Assembly: GCA_934394595.1 (NCBI GenBank)
Contig: CAKRRX010000097.1
Coordinates: 1 to 9,770 of the forward strand
Reading direction: 5' to 3'
DNA from: an uncultured Blautia sp.
Lineage (GTDB): Bacteria > Bacillota > Clostridia > Lachnospirales > Lachnospiraceae
DNA: 9,770 nucleotides
Shown here: positions 6,134-9,770 of the stretch, piece after piece
Layout: the number at the start of each line of letters is the position of its first letter
Numbering within the stretch: position 1 is the first letter of the stretch
The notes under the pieces: generated by a model
What the model saw: only the letters and a program-made list of their open reading frames with translations
Told to the model about the DNA's origin: nothing
Database searches by the model: none
Made by a program: the position numbers and the translations under genes

Positions 6134-6147
6134 GCAGGAGATAAGAT

Positions 6148-7026
6148 ATGCGATTTGTAATAGTTACAGGTGTTTCCGGTGCTGGTAAATCTACCGTGCT
6201 GAAAATGCTGGAGGATGCCCATTATTTTTGCGTAGACAATCTTCCTATTCCACTGGTGGAGAAATTTGCTTCACTGATGCTGGAGGTACAGGAAGAAGGA
6301 GTTCAGAATGCGGCACTTGGCATTGATGCCAGAAGCGGACGGTCTCTGGAAGAATTGACTTTGGTGCTGGATCATATGAAGGAAGCCGGATATGACTTTG
6401 AAATCCTTTTTATGGATGCAGAGGATTCTGTGCTGGTGAAACGTTATAAAGAGACCAGACGAAGCCATCCTCTTGCAAGTAATGGCAGAGTAGATGATGG
6501 CATACGCCTGGAACGCCAGAAAATGGATTTTCTTCGTCGGAGAGCTGATTATATTATTGATACCAGTCATCTTCTCACCAGAGAATTGAGACAGGAGATT
6601 GAGAAGATTTTTGTAAATGATGAGAAGTTCTGTAATATGATGGTTACAGTATTATCTTTTGGATTCAAATATGGAATCCCTGCAGATGCGGATCTGGTTT
6701 TTGATGTGCGGTTCCTTCCCAATCCATACTATGAGGATGAGCTTCGTCCACTGACCGGTATGGATGAGAGTGTGTTTAATTATGTAATGGATAATGAGAC
6801 CGCAAGGATTTTTGCCAATAAGCTGGAAGATATGACAGAATTTCTGATTCCAAAGTATGCCCAGGAGGGTAAGACAAGCCTTGTGATCGCCATTGGCTGT
6901 ACAGGAGGAAAGCACCGTTCCGTTACTATTGCCAGGGAATTATACAGCCGTATTGCCAGAAATGGGGAATATGGCTTCAGGCTGGAACACAGAGATGTGG
7001 ATAAGGATCGTCTGCTGAAGAAATAG
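6148..7026 (+). CDS. rapZ: RapZ/YvcJ-family nucleotide-binding protein
   Basis: A P-loop protein of the RapZ (YvcJ) family. In E. coli RapZ binds small RNAs and steers glmS mRNA turnover according to glucosamine-6-phosphate level. In B. subtilis YvcJ binds and hydrolyses nucleotides and affects competence. It has 292 residues, near the family norm of 285-295. Seen: Walker A GVSGAGKS (8-15), VDNLP (29-33), RYKETRRSHPL (99-109) and a C-terminal RNA/metabolite-binding domain with FGFKYGIPADADLVFDVRFLPNP (from 171) and IGCTGGKHRSV (249-259). The ATG at 6148 follows AGGAG with 7 nt spacing. It is followed after 18 nt by whiA, where B. subtilis would have yvcK/glmR first. The role in Clostridia is inferred; a link to amino-sugar supply fits its neighbour MurB. 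Confidence 0.93.
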   Translation: MRFVIVTGVSGAGKSTVLKMLEDAHYFCVDNLPIPLVEKFASLMLEVQEEGVQNAALGIDARSGRSLEELTLVLDHMKEAGYDFEILFMDAEDSVLVKRYKETRRSHPLASNGRVDDGIRLERQKMDFLRRRADYIIDTSHLLTRELRQEIEKIFVNDEKFCNMMVTVLSFGFKYGIPADADLVFDVRFLPNPYYEDELRPLTGMDESVFNYVMDNETARIFANKLEDMTEFLIPKYAQEGKTSLVIAIGCTGGKHRSVTIARELYSRIARNGEYGFRLEHRDVDKDRLLKK

Positions 7027-7044
7027 GAATAGGAGATTGGAAAA

Positions 7045-8010
7045 ATGTCTTTTTCAGGGATGGTGAAAGAAGAACTTTCCAGGCACATCGGCTCAGGCAG
7101 ACACTGCAAGGTGGCAGAGCTGGCGGCGATTTATACTTTTTGCGGCAGCCTTATGACAGATGCAGAAGGAAAAAAAATCCTGAGGATGCAGACAGAAAAT
7201 GAGGCACTTGCAAGAAAAAGCTTTACAATATTGCAAAAAACATTTAATATAGAGTCAGGTGTATCATGTTCTCCAGAAGGATATACCAGAAGAGGAAATC
7301 TGTATATTATTTCTGTTATTGATGAAGCTGTAATAGAAGAAATACTGGATTCCACGAAGCTGGCTGTTCTGGAGAGTGGCGGAGAAATGCTGGATGTTGT
7401 CAATTCCATTGTTTATCAGCGGGATTGCTGTAAAAGAGCATTTGTACGCGGGGCCTTTTTATCATCCGGATCAATCAGTGATCCCCAGAAAGGGTATCAT
7501 TTCGAGATTGTGTGCCCGAATGAGAAGATAGGCAGACGTTTACAGGAGATGATCAGGAGCTTTCACATAGATGCAAAGATTGTTCTTCGGAAAAAGTCCT
7601 ATGTGCTGTATGTGAAGGAAGGCGCGCAGATCGTGGATATGCTGGCCATTATGGAAGCTAATGTGGCACTTATGGATCTTGAGAATATCCGTATTCTCAA
7701 GGAGATGCGCAATTCTGTCAATCGCAAAGTAAACTGTGAAACTGCAAACATAAACAAAACGGTTAATGCAGCTGTCAAGCAGATAGAAGATATCAGACTG
7801 CTGGAAGAAAAAGTAGGACTTGACAGTCTGAACGAGGGCCTGGAAGAGGTCGCAAGGCTGAGACTGCAATATCCGGAGGCAACACTTAAAGAATTAGGAA
7901 TGATGTTGAACCCTCAGGTGGGCAAATCGGGAGTGAATCATCGTTTGCGGAAGCTGAGTACACTTGCAGATGATCTGAGGGAACGCAAGGAGGAGAGTTA
8001 TTATGATTAA
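7045..8010 (+). CDS. whiA: DNA-binding protein WhiA
   Basis: A conserved Gram-positive DNA-binding protein. It is a sporulation regulator in Streptomyces; in B. subtilis it affects cell division and chromosome segregation. It has 321 residues, the usual length. The N-terminal part resembles a LAGLIDADG homing-endonuclease fold without nuclease activity: CCKRAFVRGAFLSSGSISDP (from 128) and YHFEIV are the typical blocks. The C-terminal helix-turn-helix region contains NSVNRKVNCETANINKTVNAA (from 223), LKELGMMLNP (281-290) and KSGVNHRLRKL (294-304), where KSGVNHR is the family hallmark. The ATG at 7045 follows AGGAG with 9 nt spacing. Its last 8 bases overlap the next gene's start, implying translational coupling to the HPr-like protein, as in the B. 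subtilis yvcL-crh pair. Confidence 0.95.
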   Translation: MSFSGMVKEELSRHIGSGRHCKVAELAAIYTFCGSLMTDAEGKKILRMQTENEALARKSFTILQKTFNIESGVSCSPEGYTRRGNLYIISVIDEAVIEEILDSTKLAVLESGGEMLDVVNSIVYQRDCCKRAFVRGAFLSSGSISDPQKGYHFEIVCPNEKIGRRLQEMIRSFHIDAKIVLRKKSYVLYVKEGAQIVDMLAIMEANVALMDLENIRILKEMRNSVNRKVNCETANINKTVNAAVKQIEDIRLLEEKVGLDSLNEGLEEVARLRLQYPEATLKELGMMLNPQVGKSGVNHRLRKLSTLADDLRERKEESYYD

Positions 8011-8257
8011 AAAGCCAATCACCATTCACCTGTCCACAGGACTTGAGGCCAGACCGGTAGCACAATTGGTACAGGTGGCAAGCCAGTTCAACAGTGAAAT
8101 CTATGTTGAAGTTGGAAAGAAAAAAGTCAATGCCAAGAGTATTATGGGAATGATGACTCTGGGTCTGGATGCTGGTGAGGAAATTATGCTTTCGGCTAAC
8201 GGTGAAGATGAAGATGCAGCCATGAGCAGCATTGAAAAGTATTTAAGCAACCAGTAA
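8003..8257 (+). CDS. Crh-like HPr-family protein with Glu at position 15
   Basis: An 84-residue HPr-fold protein. In true HPr the sequence GxHARPA carries His15, which receives phosphate from Enzyme I. Here the block reads STGLEARPVAQ, with Glu15 in its place, so PTS phosphotransfer is not expected. Ser46, the target of HPr kinase/phosphorylase, is kept in NAKSIMGMMTLG (43-54), so it could be phosphorylated there and act as a CcpA co-regulator, as Crh does in B. subtilis (Gln15, Ser46). The position directly after whiA, with an 8-bp overlap (8003-8010), matches the B. subtilis whiA-crh order. The start is set by AAGGAGG at 7987-7993, 9 nt upstream. It is probably the functional counterpart of Crh, but orthology is not proven; a second, His15-bearing HPr should exist elsewhere in the genome. 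Confidence 0.9.
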   Translation: MIKKPITIHLSTGLEARPVAQLVQVASQFNSEIYVEVGKKKVNAKSIMGMMTLGLDAGEEIMLSANGEDEDAAMSSIEKYLSNQ

Positions 8258-8290
8258 AATGGAAGCGGTAAAAAGTGAGGAAGGTTACCA

Positions 8291-9352
8291 ATGTCTAAAT
8301 TTTTAAAGTTTATTGTACATTTTGTTGTGATCTGCACCATAATTTGTGTGATCGCATTAGCGGTTCCTCCGTTTTTTGGAGTGACCACGGAAATCCGGGA
8401 TGATTCCGGTGTGAAATCAAATTTGGCTATGGGATCTGTTACATATGCTATTCCGGTTAAAACTGAAGAAGCGGCCATAGGTACTCCGATCCTTGTGAAT
8501 GATGGCGAAAATGTATATCGTTATACCATCGCAAGTACTGATATTACAAGCGGTACAGGTACTGCAATGGATCCTACCATTTCCCAGGGACAGCCGATCA
8601 ATATTGCAATTGGTGCTTATGTGCCTAAGATTGTTGTGACCATTCCGTTTATCGGTTATCTCATGGCAGCTACCAAGAGCATTGAGGGGCTGATCGTTTT
8701 AGGACTTGCAATTCTGTTCCTGATCATTCTTTATGTGATCGCAGAGCTTTGGAAGAAAGATATGGACGACGATGATGATTATCCGGAAGATACAGAGCCA
8801 GGTTATGTAAAGAGCAAGAAAGAACTGAAAAAAGAAGAAAAACGCAAAGAGCGTGAATACCGTGATGAAGAGCGAGAGATCAAAGCTCAGGGTAAGCGTA
8901 ATAAAAAAGAAAAACGTAAGATTCGCACAGGTGGTTTTGTAGATGAAATTGAAGAGGACGATTTTGACGAGGAAGAAGAGGAACGCCCACAGACAGCAGT
9001 ACAGAGTGCCACAAGCGAAGCACATGCTCTTCTGAAGAAAGAAATTGCAGCTGCCACTGCAGAAGACCACAAAGAGAAAAGAAAATCTGCAAAGCCTGCT
9101 GTTACCAGAAAGGCGGCTCCAAAGAAAAGAGTCTCTGCTGAAGTGGAAGAAGAGGAAGAACCTGTTGAAATCAAAAAGATGGCTATTCCAAGATATTCAC
9201 CAGCTCAGCTTGCCGCTAAAGCAAAAAAAGACGGAGATGCTCCTGATATCGTAAAAGATGAGATTACAAAAGTGACATTGTTTGATTATTCTGATATCTT
9301 TGCAGATGAAGATGATGAGGACGATGATGATTATTACGATGATGAAGAGTGA
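8291..9352 (+). CDS. Degenerate SipW/S26B signal-peptidase-like membrane protein with long charged tail
   Basis: A 353-residue protein, annotated from motif recall only. Residues 8-28 are a membrane anchor, 29-132 an outward domain, 133-152 a second membrane segment, and 153-353 a cytosolic tail. The outer domain follows the ER-type signal peptidase order: GSVTYAIPV (48-56) resembles the GS-V-VKPV strand, AIGTPILV (62-69) the VGDVI strand, VYRYTI (75-80) the THRI segment, and AMDPTISQGQPINIAIGAYV (92-111) plus TIPFIGYLM (117-125) the late block. The catalytic Ser block (SGSMEP) is missing before GSVTY, and the His of THR is replaced by Tyr, so it should be inactive. The tail alternates Lys/Arg-rich (173-212), Asp/Glu-rich (218-232, 284-290, 338-353) and Ala/Lys stretches, likely disordered or coiled. 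The ATG follows GAGGAAGG with 6 nt spacing. Function unknown; it ends the operon. Confidence 0.8.
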   Translation: MSKFLKFIVHFVVICTIICVIALAVPPFFGVTTEIRDDSGVKSNLAMGSVTYAIPVKTEEAAIGTPILVNDGENVYRYTIASTDITSGTGTAMDPTISQGQPINIAIGAYVPKIVVTIPFIGYLMAATKSIEGLIVLGLAILFLIILYVIAELWKKDMDDDDDYPEDTEPGYVKSKKELKKEEKRKEREYRDEEREIKAQGKRNKKEKRKIRTGGFVDEIEEDDFDEEEEERPQTAVQSATSEAHALLKKEIAAATAEDHKEKRKSAKPAVTRKAAPKKRVSAEVEEEEEPVEIKKMAIPRYSPAQLAAKAKKDGDAPDIVKDEITKVTLFDYSDIFADEDDEDDDDYYDDEE

Positions 9353-9388
9353 TTTCTGAAAAGCTTACATTATAATAAGAAGAAAAAG

Positions 9389-9418
9389 AGATGCCGGAAG
9401 CGTTCTGGCATCTTTTTT
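9389..9418 (+). terminator. Intrinsic terminator of the murB operon
   Basis: AGATGCCGGAA (9389-9399) pairs with TTCTGGCATCT (9403-9413), 11 bp with one G-U pair and a GCG loop, followed by a T-run (9413-9418). It starts 37 nt after the stop of the last operon gene. The A-rich stretch just upstream would give a weaker U-tract on the opposite strand too. Confidence 0.92.
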
Positions 9419-9423
9419 CTATA

Positions 9424-9437
9424 TTAAGTCCACTTAA
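9424..9437. repeat. Short palindrome TTAAGT-CC-ACTTAA
   Basis: Six-base arms flank CC just after the terminator T-run. It may be a protein-binding site for the downstream promoter or chance; at this AT content little weight can be put on it. Confidence 0.35.
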
Positions 9438-9456
9438 AGATCCATAATTTTAAAGA

Positions 9457-9486
9457 AAGGATTGTATTTAAAAAAATACAATTTTT
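9457..9486. repeat. AT-rich inverted repeat upstream of the leader promoter
   Basis: ATTGTATTT (9461-9469) and AAATACAAT (9474-9482) are perfect 9-bp complements around AAAA. The stem extends to 13 bp with two G-U and two A-U pairs into the flanking T-run. It lies 14 bp before the -35 box at 9500. It may be a second, weak terminator shielding the promoter, an UP-like AT tract, or an operator. Confidence 0.55.
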
Positions 9487-9499
9487 ATAAAGAAGATAC

Positions 9500-9528
9500 T
9501 TGCATTCACGGAAAACATTGTGTATACT
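9500..9528 (+). promoter_or_regulatory. Strong sigma-A promoter for the structured leader
   Basis: TTGCAT (9500-9505, 4 of 6 against TTGACA) and TATACT (9523-9528, 5 of 6 against TATAAT) are separated by exactly 17 nt, with AT-rich DNA upstream. Transcription should start near 9534-9536, just before the first leader helix at 9540. Confidence 0.8.
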
Positions 9529-9534
9529 AATATC

Positions 9535-9770
9535 TGCTGTGACATGATAGCGATGAAGCGTGAGGTTGCTGCCCAGCAGGGCAGGTTTTCCGTGGAGCGA
9601 ATGTCAAGTTAGGAAACTGACGACAAGTCACTGTACAAGTTCAATAGCCATCTAGGGATGGGCGTGTGTGAAGATAACAAAGCAGGAAGATGCTTTAGGA
9701 CACACACGGAGATGTGTACAGTCGCCGCTTGTCGTACTGATAGTGAGTACGAATAGGAGGAGACTTTTTT
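9535..9770 (+). ncRNA. Long structured 5' leader RNA (candidate ribosomal-protein-type leader), gene beyond window
   Basis: About 235 nt with no convincing ORF but many perfect complementary segments. Domain 1: TGACAT (9540-9545) with ATGTCA (9601-9606), enclosing the hairpin CTGCCC/GGGCAG (9569-9574 with 9579-9584). Domain 2: ACGACAAG (9620-9627) with CTTGTCGT (9728-9735), continued by CTGTACA (9631-9637) with TGTACAG (9715-9721). It encloses CCATC/GATGG (9648-9652 with 9657-9661) and CGTGTGTG/CACACACG (9663-9670 with 9701-9708), which carries AAAGCA/TGCTTT (9679-9684 with 9691-9696) beyond a purine-rich internal loop. A last hairpin CGTACT/AGTACG (9733-9738 with 9746-9751) shares three bases with domain 2. 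AGGAGG at 9755-9760 suggests a start codon at about 9771. Such leaders are typical of autoregulated ribosomal-protein operons. I suspect rpsJ (S10) from memory of similar Lachnospiraceae leaders, but this is unverified. Confidence 0.7.

Noticed and set aside
8699..9174. Phe/Ser-rich minus-strand ORFs under the last operon gene
   Set aside because: Produced by the reverse complement of GAA/AAA/GAT-rich codons of the charged tail; low complexity and no Shine-Dalgarno support.
8760..9352. Possible repeat or compositional island (transferred DNA)
   Set aside because: The skew is explained by acidic and basic codons of one continuous reading frame; there are no direct repeats or junctions.
9535..9770. 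Small ORF or tRNA-like element within the leader
   Set aside because: No start with Shine-Dalgarno and open frame of note, and the pairing pattern is not a cloverleaf with conserved T-arm sequence.

Overview
The window reads as a chromosomal core region of an endospore-forming, low-GC Gram-positive bacterium of the class Clostridia. The protein style (MurB, RapZ, WhiA, SpoVA) and an AraC regulator of gut-Firmicute type suggest a Lachnospiraceae member, perhaps Blautia-like; that placement is inference from sequence style, not a search result. I see no mobile element, CRISPR array, tRNA or rRNA.

Layout. (1) 1-632, minus: 5' part of a PLP-dependent O-acetylhomoserine sulfhydrylase (MetY family), cut by the window edge just after its PLP lysine, with a promoter and a strong hairpin upstream. 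(2) 757-3322, minus: a tight operon spoVAC-spoVAD-spoVAE-spoVAA, whose products form and gate the dipicolinic-acid channel of the spore inner membrane. A near-ideal sigma-G promoter lies upstream. (3) 3574-4581, plus: an AraC-family regulator preceded by a nested palindrome. (4) 4591-5010, minus: spoVAB, separated from the other spoVA genes, with its own sigma-G promoter of the same design. (5) 5222-9352, plus: murB, rapZ (yvcJ), whiA (yvcL), a Crh-like HPr paralogue and a degenerate signal-peptidase-like membrane protein, behind one sigma-A promoter and ahead of an intrinsic terminator. (6) 9353-9770: terminator, AT-rich inverted repeat, a strong sigma-A promoter and a long structured 5' leader ending in a Shine-Dalgarno sequence; the gene it serves starts at or just after the window edge.

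How it works together. The spoVA genes act in the forespore (sigma-G) for DPA uptake and later release at germination. They are split here into two transcription units that appear co-regulated by matching promoters. The plus-strand operon joins cell-wall precursor synthesis (MurB) with the conserved rapZ-whiA-crh set that links amino-sugar and carbon status to envelope growth and division. In Bacillus subtilis yvcK/glmR lies between rapZ and whiA; here it is absent. The HPr paralogue has Glu at position 15 but keeps Ser46, so it should be a regulator rather than a sugar phosphocarrier. The last operon gene keeps the SipW/S26B-type fold but lacks recognisable catalytic residues and carries a roughly 200-residue charged tail.

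The items most worth following are the long leader RNA at the right end, the paired sigma-G promoters of the split spoVA genes, the dead signal-peptidase-like protein, and the His-less HPr. I do not claim a wholly new system.
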